The translations under genes and the position numbers were made by a program. Shown here in pieces: positions 34,011 through 42,971 of a DNA stretch of 64,000 nucleotides; the stretch's first letter is position 1, and the number at the start of each line of letters is the position of its first letter. The notes beneath the pieces were generated by a model that was given only the letters and a program-made list of their open reading frames with translations, searched no databases and was not told where the DNA came from. Origin of the DNA: UBA6952 sp045562575 (lineage in GTDB: Bacteria > Chloroflexota > Dehalococcoidia > Lucifugimonadales > UBA6952); the NCBI GenBank assembly GCA_045562575.1, contig JBJKVQ010000019.1, positions 1 through 64,000 of the forward strand, given 5' to 3'.

Positions 34011-35102
34011 TTATTTTTGTTTTATATAATCTAAAAGTTTTAGGTTTTGATCGCGTGATCCAATACTAATACGAAGGTAATTTTTCAATAGGTCATTTTC
34101 ATAATATCGGACAAGAATACCATTAGATAATAATCTATTATACAATTCCTTTGAATCTATATTTACAATTTTCGTAAGTATAAAATTAGAATCAGATGGT
34201 ATAGGTTCCACAAATGATATTTCTGACAATTGAATAAACATCCAATCTCGTTCTTTTTTTATAATTTCTACTCTCTCAAGTAGTAAATCTAAGTCATCTA
34301 AGGAAGCTTTGACTGCAATTTCTGCTGCTACAGAAATATTATATGGTGGCTTTATAACTAGTAAATGTGCTACCAAACTAGGATGCATAACACCATACCC
34401 TATTCTCATACCTGCTAAACCAGCCCATTTACTAAATGTACGCAATATTACCAAATTTGAATATTCATCAATTAAATCTATACATGTTTTGCCAGAAAAT
34501 TCATAATATGCTTCATCAACTACTACTAATACATCTTTTTGCAAAATTTTTTCGACAAGGTTTTTATTGATTAAACGCCCTGTAGGATTATTTGGAGAAG
34601 TTAAAAACACAATTTTAACCCCATTTTCAATTGCCGATAATATCGTATCTTCTGATATCTCAAAATTTTCATCCATAGAAATAGAAATAGTTTCGCCGCC
34701 AACCAACTCTGTAAATGTTGAATACATAGCAAAAGTCGGAACGGGTTGGCAAATTTTATCACCCGGTTGAATAAAAAGTCTTATCAATAAATCAATGATC
34801 TCATCACTACCTGCGCCAGCAATTATTTTATCTGAAGATGTACCTGCATAATTAGCTATAGATTCTCTCAGTTTTTCTTGCAATGGATCAGGATAAATAT
34901 TGTAGTCTTCAAATTCAGATAATGCTTTTGCAACGTTCGGAGATGGTCCAAACATATTTTCATTTCCATCAAGTTTAACAATATCATTTTCTGAAAGCCC
35001 ATACTTTTCGGCAATAATATCTGGGGGATAGATAGGACTGTATGGTTGCATATTCTGCAACCGAGGTATTATCAACTTATCAATTTTATTGTAATTCTCC
35101 AT
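34011..35102 (-). CDS. hisC: Histidinol-phosphate aminotransferase
   Basis: 363 residues, PLP fold-type I. HisC makes histidinol phosphate from imidazole-acetol phosphate with glutamate. Seen are KLDGNENMFGPSPNV near residue 42, GAGSDEIIDLLIR, LTSPNNPTGRLI, VVDEAYYEFSG, and the PLP Lys in LRTFSKWAGLAGMRIGYG. Arg in LRISIGSRDQN near the C-terminus binds substrate carboxylate/phosphate. Its place between hisD and hisB confirms the assignment over other class I aminotransferases. Confidence 0.95.
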   Translation of the reverse strand: MENYNKIDKLIIPRLQNMQPYSPIYPPDIIAEKYGLSENDIVKLDGNENMFGPSPNVAKALSEFEDYNIYPDPLQEKLRESIANYAGTSSDKIIAGAGSDEIIDLLIRLFIQPGDKICQPVPTFAMYSTFTELVGGETISISMDENFEISEDTILSAIENGVKIVFLTSPNNPTGRLINKNLVEKILQKDVLVVVDEAYYEFSGKTCIDLIDEYSNLVILRTFSKWAGLAGMRIGYGVMHPSLVAHLLVIKPPYNISVAAEIAVKASLDDLDLLLERVEIIKKERDWMFIQLSEISFVEPIPSDSNFILTKIVNIDSKELYNRLLSNGILVRYYENDLLKNYLRISIGSRDQNLKLLDYIKQK

Positions 35103-35125
35103 AAAGCATAATTTCTAATAATATC

Positions 35126-36412
35126 TTATAGACGAATTCGAGCAGATTCCCTATGTCCTGTCAAGCCTTCATGTTCAGAAATAATTATTGCCGTTGGTAT
35201 TAATTCTTTTACAGTTTTATTATCTAGTCCAATTATTGGCATATATTTAACAAATTGTTGTGCACCCAGGTAAGATGAATATCTGGATGTTCCAAATGTA
35301 GGTAAAGTGTGACTCGGACCTGCTATATAATCACCCATAACTTCTGCAGAATAGTCTCCAACAAAAATAGCGCCTGCATTAATTATATGAGCTATCCAAT
35401 CATTTGCATTTTGGATATTTAAACAAACATGTTCTGGTGCAATTAGATTAGAAAGTTCTATACACATTTCAATACTGTCTACAAGTATTAGAGCACAATT
35501 ATTATCTATAGATTGTTTAGCAATTTTATTTCTATCTAACTTCTTCAATTGTTTATTTAGTTCTTTTTCGACATTAGCAAGAACATTTTTTGAAGTTGTT
35601 ATTAAAACAGGGAAAGCTAATTCGTCATGTTCAGCTTGTGCTAACATATCAGCTGCACAAAATTCTGGTCTAGCATTATCATCAGCTATAACAACTGTCT
35701 CAGTTGGCCCAAATAATCCATCTATACCGACTTCTCCAAATACTTTTTTCTTGGCTAAGGTAACATAAATATTTCCTGGCCCGCATATTTTATCTACTTT
35801 TGGTATAGTTTCTGTACCATAAGCCATAGCTGCTATTGCTTGAGCGCCTCCAATACAATATACCTTATCAATACCGGCAATATGTGCAGCTGCTAATATA
35901 CTATCATCGGGAATACCATTATTTTTTGGAGGTGTACAAAGAATAATTTCAGGGACCCCTACTGCTTTAGCAATCATAGCTGACATTAGAACAGTGGAAG
36001 GATATATAGCTGTACCTCCTGGTACATACAATCCAACTTTTTGCATAGGAACTACTGATTCTCCTAACCCTGAATCTTGATCAAACCAACTAGATGGCAT
36101 CGTTTCTTTAGCAAATTGGTATATCCTTTGGGAAGAAATTTTTAATGCATCGAAAAGATCTTTGGATACATTTTTGGCACCATTATTAATTTCCTCATGA
36201 TTCAACTGTATTTTATTTAGATCGACCCCGTCGAATTCCTTTGTATATTGAATTAATGATTGATCGCCATTCAATCGTACATTATTGAGTATTTTATCCA
36301 CTGACTCATTATACGTTGAGGCAATTGAATCTTGTGATAATTCTCCTGCATTAGCTCTGTTCCTGTCAGATATAAATAAACGAGCAGCCTCAATGCTATC
36401 AATAATTTTCAT
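35126..36412 (-). CDS. hisD: Histidinol dehydrogenase
   Basis: 428 residues, full length for HisD, the zinc enzyme that oxidises histidinol to histidine in two NAD steps. GLYVPGGTAIYPSTVLM, IDKVYCIGGAQAIAAMAYG, KICGPGNIYVTLAKK, a FGPTETVVIADD segment, MLAQAEHDELA with zinc-ligand residues, IAPEHVCLNI and AGPSHTLPT are all present. Its ATG overlaps the stop of the phospholipase-C-like gene by four bases. hisC follows after 23 nt. Confidence 0.97.
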   Translation of the reverse strand: MKIIDSIEAARLFISDRNRANAGELSQDSIASTYNESVDKILNNVRLNGDQSLIQYTKEFDGVDLNKIQLNHEEINNGAKNVSKDLFDALKISSQRIYQFAKETMPSSWFDQDSGLGESVVPMQKVGLYVPGGTAIYPSTVLMSAMIAKAVGVPEIILCTPPKNNGIPDDSILAAAHIAGIDKVYCIGGAQAIAAMAYGTETIPKVDKICGPGNIYVTLAKKKVFGEVGIDGLFGPTETVVIADDNARPEFCAADMLAQAEHDELAFPVLITTSKNVLANVEKELNKQLKKLDRNKIAKQSIDNNCALILVDSIEMCIELSNLIAPEHVCLNIQNANDWIAHIINAGAIFVGDYSAEVMGDYIAGPSHTLPTFGTSRYSSYLGAQQFVKYMPIIGLDNKTVKELIPTAIIISEHEGLTGHRESARIRL

Positions 36413-37164
36413 AATAAATACTCCTTTATCAACAATTGCCAGCTGCTTATAATATTAGCTCTATATGTTGTTATTTGAGATTTTGGTACCGTAATGTACA
36501 AATCATCTAAACTGCCAGGTAGTTCATTTATAAAGTTATTAGCCAAAGATTCTGCGATTTTGCTATCTTCATCTGGGTATTGTCTTCTTATCATAAACAT
36601 CAATCTACCCCAATCAAATGTATTGCTAAAAACTTGCTTAATCCTATCGGTAAATTCTATAAATGATTCACTAGTAATAAAATCAATATTAATATCATCA
36701 AAATTTATAGACAACTCATTAACATAATCATTAAAGTTTTCATATTTAATATGGGTTTCTCTATCCATATCTAATTGCATAGCCCTGTCCATTATGTTAC
36801 CTATAATTTTATTTGGGAAAATTTGACGATTCCCAAAAAGTGGTCGGTACATAGTAATAATCCATGTCTCATCTGCTACTAAGTGAAGTATATATCCTGC
36901 TAAAAACGATTTTGTGACAGCATTCAATGAATTTTTGTCCAAAAGTTTTGGGTTTTCTTTAAATAAGTTGTGTGTACCTGTTCCAATTACTTTATTTGAT
37001 ATTGGTACAAAATGGGTTCTGTCTCTACTCAGTTTTGTAACAATCCTTACGTCTGGAGAACAACATCCTAATAAAAAAGAACCTAGATTGTTGGATATTA
37101 TTGAATCTTCTTCTAAACCAATACAGTCTAATCCAAAGCCTATGTGCGCTACTAAATTAGGCAT
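36409..37164 (-). CDS. Zinc-dependent phospholipase C-like protein inside the his operon
   Basis: 251 residues without a signal peptide. The pattern AHIGFGLDCI at residues 6-15, LGSFLLGCCSPDVR, RDRTHFVP, GTGTHNLF and FLAGYILHLVADETW places His and Asp residues as in the bacterial zinc-dependent phospholipase C/S1-P1 nuclease-like fold. Relatives of this short cytoplasmic type are uncharacterised. It overlaps hisG by one base (TAATG) and hisD by four, so it is translated as part of the histidine operon. A role in histidine synthesis is not known. A dephosphorylating step is conceivable, because HisN (histidinol phosphatase) is otherwise missing here. Confidence 0.65.
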   Translation of the reverse strand: MPNLVAHIGFGLDCIGLEEDSIISNNLGSFLLGCCSPDVRIVTKLSRDRTHFVPISNKVIGTGTHNLFKENPKLLDKNSLNAVTKSFLAGYILHLVADETWIITMYRPLFGNRQIFPNKIIGNIMDRAMQLDMDRETHIKYENFNDYVNELSINFDDINIDFITSESFIEFTDRIKQVFSNTFDWGRLMFMIRRQYPDEDSKIAESLANNFINELPGSLDDLYITVPKSQITTYRANIISSWQLLIKEYLL

Positions 37165-38183
37165 TATTTTTTACCTGAGATTTTATTTATCAACTGTGTA
37201 AATAAATTAGATTCTCCATCAAAAACATAATCTGGTTTATTTACAATAATATTAGAAGCATCAATACCTGTTAAAGTGTCAGTAACAACTTGCAAATCTT
37301 TACGTTTTAATACTATAGAAAGGTTGTAAGCACTATTACCATTGGTATTATAGATTCGAGAAATTCGTGGCCCTTGTAAGCCCTCTATATCAACAGAACT
37401 AAAAAAAGTATTAGCGGCATCCTCTTCATTATCAGCATTCAGATTAAATGTAACGTTAAAATAATCTTTACCTTCTAAGTAGCCTTCAATTCTGGTAATA
37501 AATTTTCGGGCAGAATCCAGTTTTTCTGGATGATTAGATAAAGAACTTAAACTAGCAACTAAACAAGCTTGAGATTCAATAATAGTACCATCAGCAATTG
37601 ATTTTAATTGATTTTCTCTTAATGTAGTACCTGTAGATGTAATATCAACAATTATATCGGAGAAGCCCATTAATGGAGAGACTTCCAATGTACCAGAAGA
37701 ATAAATAGTCTTAAAATAATTAATCCCATTCTGGTAGAAAAATTTACTAGTTAATCTTGGATATTTAGTCGCGACTCTTAATTCTCTGCCAGTGTGTTTA
37801 AATTCTAATGCTAAATCTGATAAATCCGACATAGCAGTGACATCAATCCATCCCTGAGGTACAGCAATAACTAATTTACAGTTACTATAATCAAGGTCTT
37901 TAGCCACAACAAATGCATTGCCATCATCTATTCTAAATTCTTCAAACCTATCTAATCCAACTATACCTAAATCTGCACTACCATCTTCAATTTTACTCGA
38001 TATATCAGCAACTCTTTGAAAAAGAACTGTTACATTTTCAAGACCTTGTAATGATCCTAAATATTGCCTTGAACTACCTCTTTTTACAGACATACCTGAA
38101 TTTTTTAAGAAATCCAATGTTGCCTGATACATCTCTCCATCACTTGGTAAAGCTATTTTTAAAACTTCACTCTTATCATTCAA
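37164..38183 (-). CDS. hisG: ATP phosphoribosyltransferase HisG, long form
   Basis: 339 residues. HisG joins ATP and PRPP in the first step of histidine synthesis. The catalytic part has KIALPSDG at the N-terminus, ADLGIVGLDRFEEF, LRVATKYPRLTSKFF and SPLMGFSDIIVDITSTGTTL, with the PRPP-binding ITSTGTT loop. After about residue 215 there is a further 120-residue region, resembling the C-terminal regulatory domain of long-form HisG, which normally replaces HisZ. Here HisZ is encoded directly upstream, so both arrangements coexist. The C-terminal domain identity is by length and general pattern. Confidence 0.92.
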   Translation of the reverse strand: MNDKSEVLKIALPSDGEMYQATLDFLKNSGMSVKRGSSRQYLGSLQGLENVTVLFQRVADISSKIEDGSADLGIVGLDRFEEFRIDDGNAFVVAKDLDYSNCKLVIAVPQGWIDVTAMSDLSDLALEFKHTGRELRVATKYPRLTSKFFYQNGINYFKTIYSSGTLEVSPLMGFSDIIVDITSTGTTLRENQLKSIADGTIIESQACLVASLSSLSNHPEKLDSARKFITRIEGYLEGKDYFNVTFNLNADNEEDAANTFFSSVDIEGLQGPRISRIYNTNGNSAYNLSIVLKRKDLQVVTDTLTGIDASNIIVNKPDYVFDGESNLFTQLINKISGKK

Positions 38184-38187
38184 TGTT

Positions 38188-39360
38188 TTACCTTCCTACT
38201 TCACTAATCATTTGCAATGCATCTAAATTCCATGCAAACCCCAATGCAGGAGTTGAAATCTGATTATTACCTAAAACACCTACAAGATCGTCATATCTTC
38301 CACCCTGGCTAACAATTATGTCTTCTCCCTCATACTCTGAAGTAATTTGAAAAACCAGTCCAGTATAATATGGAATTTCTCTTCCTAAAGTCAAATCAAT
38401 TTCTATGTTATTTAATTCTGAAGATTGATTAATTAATTCAATTACTTCAGCCAAATCTTTAATTATTTCTATTACTTTTTGTGAACAATTAGTAGAAAGA
38501 TGACTAAGTATTTCATTATATTCACCTTTAATAGAAATAATTTCATACATACTTTTCAAAGTACTTACAAAACTCTCTACCGATTGTGCGTAAATTCCTT
38601 TGTTTAAAAATCTTGTCTGTATTTCATCAATAGTTCTAACACCTAAATTATACATACCCATATTTTTTAAATATGATTGCAATAATTCTCCTCGATCTTC
38701 ATTGGTAGATAATTCGCCATTGGGCATATCACTAATCAGACCTAATTTCAAAGCCATTTCTTTAAGTTTATTAATGCCAGAATCACCCTCTTTTATCATA
38801 TTAAGATGTTCGGAAATGAAAAATTTCAACCTGTCTGATAGATTTAATTCATTTAAAATCTGATTAATAATCCCCATATGTCCTATACGTATAGAACAAT
38901 CTTTTAAAAAACGATTGGTTCCTTTTATCGCTGTCATGAGAACTTCGGTGTCAGAAGCCTGAGATGAAGCCCCAATAACTTCACATCCTACTTGGGTATA
39001 TTCTCTAAGATTACTTACATTTTCTGTACTGTATCTGAAGATTTGTCCATAATAAAATACCTTCGTTGTAATTTTTGAATCAATTTCTTCATTCAAATAA
39101 GCACGAACGACTGAGGAAGTAAATTCTGGTCTAAGACTTATATTTCTTCCTCCAGGATCTACAAAAGAATACATTTTACTAGCAAGAGTACCTCCAGATT
39201 TTTTCAACAATAAATCGGTTCCTTCTAATACAGGAAGATCTATTTGTTCAAATTTACTGCTTTCTAGAAATTCAACGAGATTATTTAACATAATACGCTT
39301 ACTTCGAGCTCGTGAATCAAAAACATCTTTCATACCTTGTAATGGTTTCAAGGAATCCAT
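38188..39360 (-). CDS. hisZ: ATP phosphoribosyltransferase regulatory subunit HisZ
   Basis: 390 residues of the histidyl-tRNA-synthetase catalytic-domain family: PLQGMKDVFDSRA near the start, SLRPEFTSSVVRAYL, QIFRYSTENVSNLREYTQVG (motif 2), LGREIPYYTGLVFQ and SQGGRYDDLVGVLG (motif 3 area). It ends shortly after motif 3, so the C-terminal anticodon-binding domain of true HisRS is missing. Together with the position just ahead of hisG this makes HisZ the better call than HisS. An alternative is a truncated or specialised HisRS. It is the first gene of the operon. Confidence 0.85.
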   Translation of the reverse strand: MDSLKPLQGMKDVFDSRARSKRIMLNNLVEFLESSKFEQIDLPVLEGTDLLLKKSGGTLASKMYSFVDPGGRNISLRPEFTSSVVRAYLNEEIDSKITTKVFYYGQIFRYSTENVSNLREYTQVGCEVIGASSQASDTEVLMTAIKGTNRFLKDCSIRIGHMGIINQILNELNLSDRLKFFISEHLNMIKEGDSGINKLKEMALKLGLISDMPNGELSTNEDRGELLQSYLKNMGMYNLGVRTIDEIQTRFLNKGIYAQSVESFVSTLKSMYEIISIKGEYNEILSHLSTNCSQKVIEIIKDLAEVIELINQSSELNNIEIDLTLGREIPYYTGLVFQITSEYEGEDIIVSQGGRYDDLVGVLGNNQISTPALGFAWNLDALQMISEVGR

Positions 39361-39384
39361 ATTTACCTTACCAATTTGGTGTTA

Positions 39385-39412
39385 ATTATATTTAAAACTA
39401 ATACATTCTAAA
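39385..39412 (-). promoter_or_regulatory. Possible promoter of the his operon
   Basis: On the minus strand TTTAGA (39412-39407) and TATAAT (39390-39385) are 16 bp apart, about 25 bp before the hisZ ATG. The -10 is perfect and the -35 is modest. Confidence 0.45.
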
Positions 39413-39483
39413 GCAAAGCTTCCAAAGAAATCAAACTCGATATACAATTTATAAAATAACTCATTTTTTTATGTAGTCATAAA

Positions 39484-41367
39484 ATGAAAAACCAATCACC
39501 AAATATAGCTGAACAATTAACAAAAACTCCTGCAAATCCAGGTGTTTATCTCATGCAAGATAATAATAATCAAGTACTATATGTAGGTAAGGCAAAACAT
39601 CTAAAAAACAGGATACGGTCTTATTTTAATTCTTCATCAAGTTTATCTCCAAAAATTCAACAATTAGTCCATAAGATTGAACGATTTGAATATATAATCA
39701 CTGAAACTGAAACCGAAGCACTAATCCTTGAAAACAACTTAATTAAACAACTAAAACCTTACTATAACGATCGATTAAAAGATGACAAAACATACCCTTT
39801 CATAAAAGTTACATTACAGGAGAAATTTCCGAAAGTTTTATTTACAAGAAACATTAAAAATGATGGATCAAAATATTTTGGACCATTTACCAGTGCACGA
39901 TCAGTAAGAACAACTATGAATTTATTAAAAAAACTATTCCCGTATCGTTCTTGCACAAAAGTTATTACCGGCAAAGATGAAAGGCCATGTTTGGATTTCC
40001 ATATAAATAGATGTGTGGGTCCATGCATTGGGGCGAGCAAAAGGCAAGACTACAATGAAATAATTGACCAAGTAGTTTTATTCCTAGAAGGAGATAAAAA
40101 AGAAGTTATTCGCCAACTAAAAACTGCAATGGAAACATCTTCTACAAATCTTGAATATGAAAAAGCTGCAAACTATCGGGATCAAATACATTCTATTGAA
40201 CAAATTAATGAAAAACAAAGAATATTTAATGCAGATAAATCAAACCAAGATATAATTGGTATTCACCTTTCCACAAATGAAGCTGCGATACAAATTCTCC
40301 ATATAAGAAATGGAAATATGATAGGTAGAAACCATTTTATAATGGAATCAATTATGGACAATAAAGAAAATGTCATAGCCCGAGAATTTATTGAACAATA
40401 CTATAATTTTTACCATGAAATACCATCTGAAATTATAGTACAAACAGAATTAGATACCGATAAGGAAATTACAAAAGAATGGTTAAAAACAAAAAAAAAT
40501 AAACCAGTAAAAATAACTGTACCACATAGAGGTGATAAGAAAAAATTATTACAACTTGCAATACAAAACGCAAAAGAACAATACCACAATAAATTTATTG
40601 GAGAAAAAATCCAACTCGAACAAGCAAAAGATTCTCTTCTAGAAATAGAAGAATCACTAGGATTAAATAAAATACCTAAGCGTATAGAGTGCTATGATAT
40701 CTCAAATATTCAGGGTACAAACCCTGTTGGATCTATGATTGTATTCATTGATGGCAAACCTGTTAAATCACATTACAGAAAATTTAAAATTGCTAATGTT
40801 AAGGGTATTAATGACTATGAAATGATGAAAGAAGTATTATCGAGACGATTAAGAAACTTGAACGATATAAACAAGACCGATTGGAACGACAAACCAGATC
40901 TTATTATTATTGATGGAGGAAAAGGACATTTAAATGCATCGTTACAAACTTTATTAGAACTGGGGCAATATCCTGACATAAATATTTGTAGCCTTGCAAA
41001 AAAGAAAGAAGAAATATTTATACCAGAGCAATCAGAATCAATTATTTTGCCAAGAAATTCAAAAGCCTTACATTTGTTTCAATACATGAGAGACGAAGCA
41101 CATAGATTTGCAATTACTTTCCATCGTTCTTTAAGAAGTAAAAATTCAAACTTATCTATTTTAGATTCCATACCTGGAATAGGTCCTAAGAAAAAGTATG
41201 CTCTTCTAGAAAAGTATCAAACAATCAAACAAATAGAAAATGCTAGTATTACAAACATTGCAAAACTTTATGGGTTTAATGATGAATTAGCAAAAAACGT
41301 GAAAAAAGCCATTGAGGAATGGAGAAAATCTCAACAAGAGATTGTTGGTAAATTAAAGCAAAGATAA
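39484..41367 (+). CDS. uvrC: UvrABC excinuclease subunit C
   Basis: 627 residues, full length. UvrC makes both incisions in nucleotide excision repair. In order: the GIY-YIG 3' nuclease (PGVYLMQDNNNQVLYVGKAK), a Cys cluster in YRSCTKVITG through CVGPCIGAS, the UvrB-contact UVR motif in ETSSTNLEYEKAANYRDQI, the RNase H-like 5' nuclease with RIECYDISNIQGTNPVGSM and LIIIDGGKGHLNAS, and the C-terminal double HhH (LDSIPGIGPKKKYALLEKY). It is monocistronic, divergent from hisZ and convergent with glyA. Confidence 0.97.
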   Translation: MKNQSPNIAEQLTKTPANPGVYLMQDNNNQVLYVGKAKHLKNRIRSYFNSSSSLSPKIQQLVHKIERFEYIITETETEALILENNLIKQLKPYYNDRLKDDKTYPFIKVTLQEKFPKVLFTRNIKNDGSKYFGPFTSARSVRTTMNLLKKLFPYRSCTKVITGKDERPCLDFHINRCVGPCIGASKRQDYNEIIDQVVLFLEGDKKEVIRQLKTAMETSSTNLEYEKAANYRDQIHSIEQINEKQRIFNADKSNQDIIGIHLSTNEAAIQILHIRNGNMIGRNHFIMESIMDNKENVIAREFIEQYYNFYHEIPSEIIVQTELDTDKEITKEWLKTKKNKPVKITVPHRGDKKKLLQLAIQNAKEQYHNKFIGEKIQLEQAKDSLLEIEESLGLNKIPKRIECYDISNIQGTNPVGSMIVFIDGKPVKSHYRKFKIANVKGINDYEMMKEVLSRRLRNLNDINKTDWNDKPDLIIIDGGKGHLNASLQTLLELGQYPDINICSLAKKKEEIFIPEQSESIILPRNSKALHLFQYMRDEAHRFAITFHRSLRSKNSNLSILDSIPGIGPKKKYALLEKYQTIKQIENASITNIAKLYGFNDELAKNVKKAIEEWRKSQQEIVGKLKQR

Positions 41368-41376
41368 TACCCCTTA

Positions 41377-42897
41377 TTAAGAAAATACTCGTTGCATAAA
41401 CTCAATATCTAATTCAGGGTAGACAGGAAAGTTATTTAATAAATTAGTGACAATATCACTTGCTTCACTAATGACAGATTTAGAAATAGTATAATTAGCT
41501 TTACTAAGGGCTCCTGCGCTTTTACCAGTTTTAATAGTATCTGGATTAGTATTTAATAATACCTTTCCAAAAACATTTGCTATTTCTTTCATTTCAGATG
41601 TTCCCATACCAAGCGTAGTAATTGCAGGAGTACCTATTCGTAATCCACTTGTATACCAGGCGCCATTAGTATCAAAAGGTAATGAATTACGATTAATTGT
41701 TATTCCAACATCACGTATCGATTTTTCTGCTTGTCTACCTGTAAGTCCTAATTTAGAAACGTCAATTAATAATAAATGATTATCTGTACCACCAGTTAAT
41801 ACTTCTAATCCATTATCAATACAAGCTTGTGCAAAGACCTTGGCATTATCAACAATTGACTGTGTATATTTTTGAAAATCTTGAGTATTCGCCTCTGCAA
41901 AGGCTACAGCTTTTGCAGCCATTACGTGAGGTAATGGCCCACCAATAACTAAGGGGCATCCTTTGTTTACAAAATCTTTATATTCATTTTTACAAAGAAT
42001 CATGCCCCCACGAGGCCCCCTCAGTGTTTTATGTGTCGTGGAAGTAACTATGTCTGCATATTCGACAGGATTGTATTGATCAACTAAGGTTTTGCCAGCA
42101 ACCAATCCTGAAAAATGCGCCATATCAACCATTAAAACTGCCCCAACTTCATCTGCAATTTCTTTCATGATTTTAAAATCTACTAAACGTGAATATGCAC
42201 TATATCCTGCCAGTAATATCAAGGGTTTAAATTCTTTGGCTTGTTTACGTATGACATCGTAATCTAATAATTTTGTATGTTGATCAACGTCATAATTTTG
42301 TACTTGAAACATTCTAGAAGAAACGTTATGACGATAACCGTGACTCAAATGACCCCCAGAATAGTAATTCATCGCTAGTAATTTCTGATTGCCAAATAAT
42401 TGTCGTAATTCATTCCATTCAGAAGTAGTAAGTGAAGTAATATCTTTTTTATCTAGTTTCCGTAGATAAGGTTCTTGTACCTTTGTGCTGAGTATAGCCC
42501 AATAGGCAATCAAATTAGCATCTGCACCTGAATGTGGTTGTACATAGGCATGTTCGGCATTAAATAAGTCTGTAGCAAGATCAGCAGCTCTAGATTCAAT
42601 AGTGTCTACATTGTCACAACCTGCATAGAAACGGTGAAAAGGGAAACCTTCAGCATATTTATCTGTAAATAAGTTAGCTTGAGCCATTTGAACTGAAATA
42701 GAAGAAAAGTTTTCACTAGCAATCATTTTTAGATTAGATCTTTGATCGATTAGTTCTTGAATAATTGCTTTAGATATAGTGGGGTCAATGGTGTGAACCA
42801 ATTGCAAAGAGGCGAGATATGCAACATAGCTAAGGTTTGATATATCATTAATTTTTGCAAATTCATCTTTTAACATTGCATTAATATTAACAACCAT
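41377..42897 (-). CDS. glyA: Serine hydroxymethyltransferase, long Chlamydia-type
   Basis: 506 residues against about 415 for the usual bacterial enzyme. It makes glycine and methylene-tetrahydrofolate from serine. QRSNLKMIASENFSS, YAEGFPFHRFYAGCDNVD, VQPHSGADANL, a VDMAHFSGLVAG segment and the PLP Lys in TSTTHKTLRGPRGGM are canonical. The extra length is an N-terminal extension (about 45 residues) and an insertion after SGADANLIAYW (about residues 135-175). From memory, this layout and much of the wording match the roughly 497-residue chlamydial GlyA. A dyad overlaps its promoter. Confidence 0.94.
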   Translation of the reverse strand: MVVNINAMLKDEFAKINDISNLSYVAYLASLQLVHTIDPTISKAIIQELIDQRSNLKMIASENFSSISVQMAQANLFTDKYAEGFPFHRFYAGCDNVDTIESRAADLATDLFNAEHAYVQPHSGADANLIAYWAILSTKVQEPYLRKLDKKDITSLTTSEWNELRQLFGNQKLLAMNYYSGGHLSHGYRHNVSSRMFQVQNYDVDQHTKLLDYDVIRKQAKEFKPLILLAGYSAYSRLVDFKIMKEIADEVGAVLMVDMAHFSGLVAGKTLVDQYNPVEYADIVTSTTHKTLRGPRGGMILCKNEYKDFVNKGCPLVIGGPLPHVMAAKAVAFAEANTQDFQKYTQSIVDNAKVFAQACIDNGLEVLTGGTDNHLLLIDVSKLGLTGRQAEKSIRDVGITINRNSLPFDTNGAWYTSGLRIGTPAITTLGMGTSEMKEIANVFGKVLLNTNPDTIKTGKSAGALSKANYTISKSVISEASDIVTNLLNNFPVYPELDIEFMQRVFS

Positions 42898-42908
42898 ATA
42901 ATTTCTCC

Positions 42909-42931
42909 TATCGTATCATTATTATACGATA
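42909..42931 (-). promoter_or_regulatory. Perfect dyad overlapping the glyA -10 and transcript start
   Basis: TATCGTAT (42909-42916) and ATACGATA (42924-42931) form an 8-bp inverted repeat with a 7-bp centre. On the minus strand TATAAT (42926-42921) lies inside it, giving a transcript start near 42914, with GGAG (42908-42905) and ATG 42897 following. It could be a repressor operator. If transcription starts further upstream it would instead be a leader hairpin touching the ribosome site. Confidence 0.55.
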
Positions 42932-42971
42932 TATATAGGAAATATGATTGAATATATTTGTAGTAATATGA

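Noticed and set aside
38188..39360. Histidyl-tRNA synthetase (hisS)
   Set aside because: It lacks the C-terminal anticodon-binding domain and lies directly ahead of hisG, so HisZ fits better.
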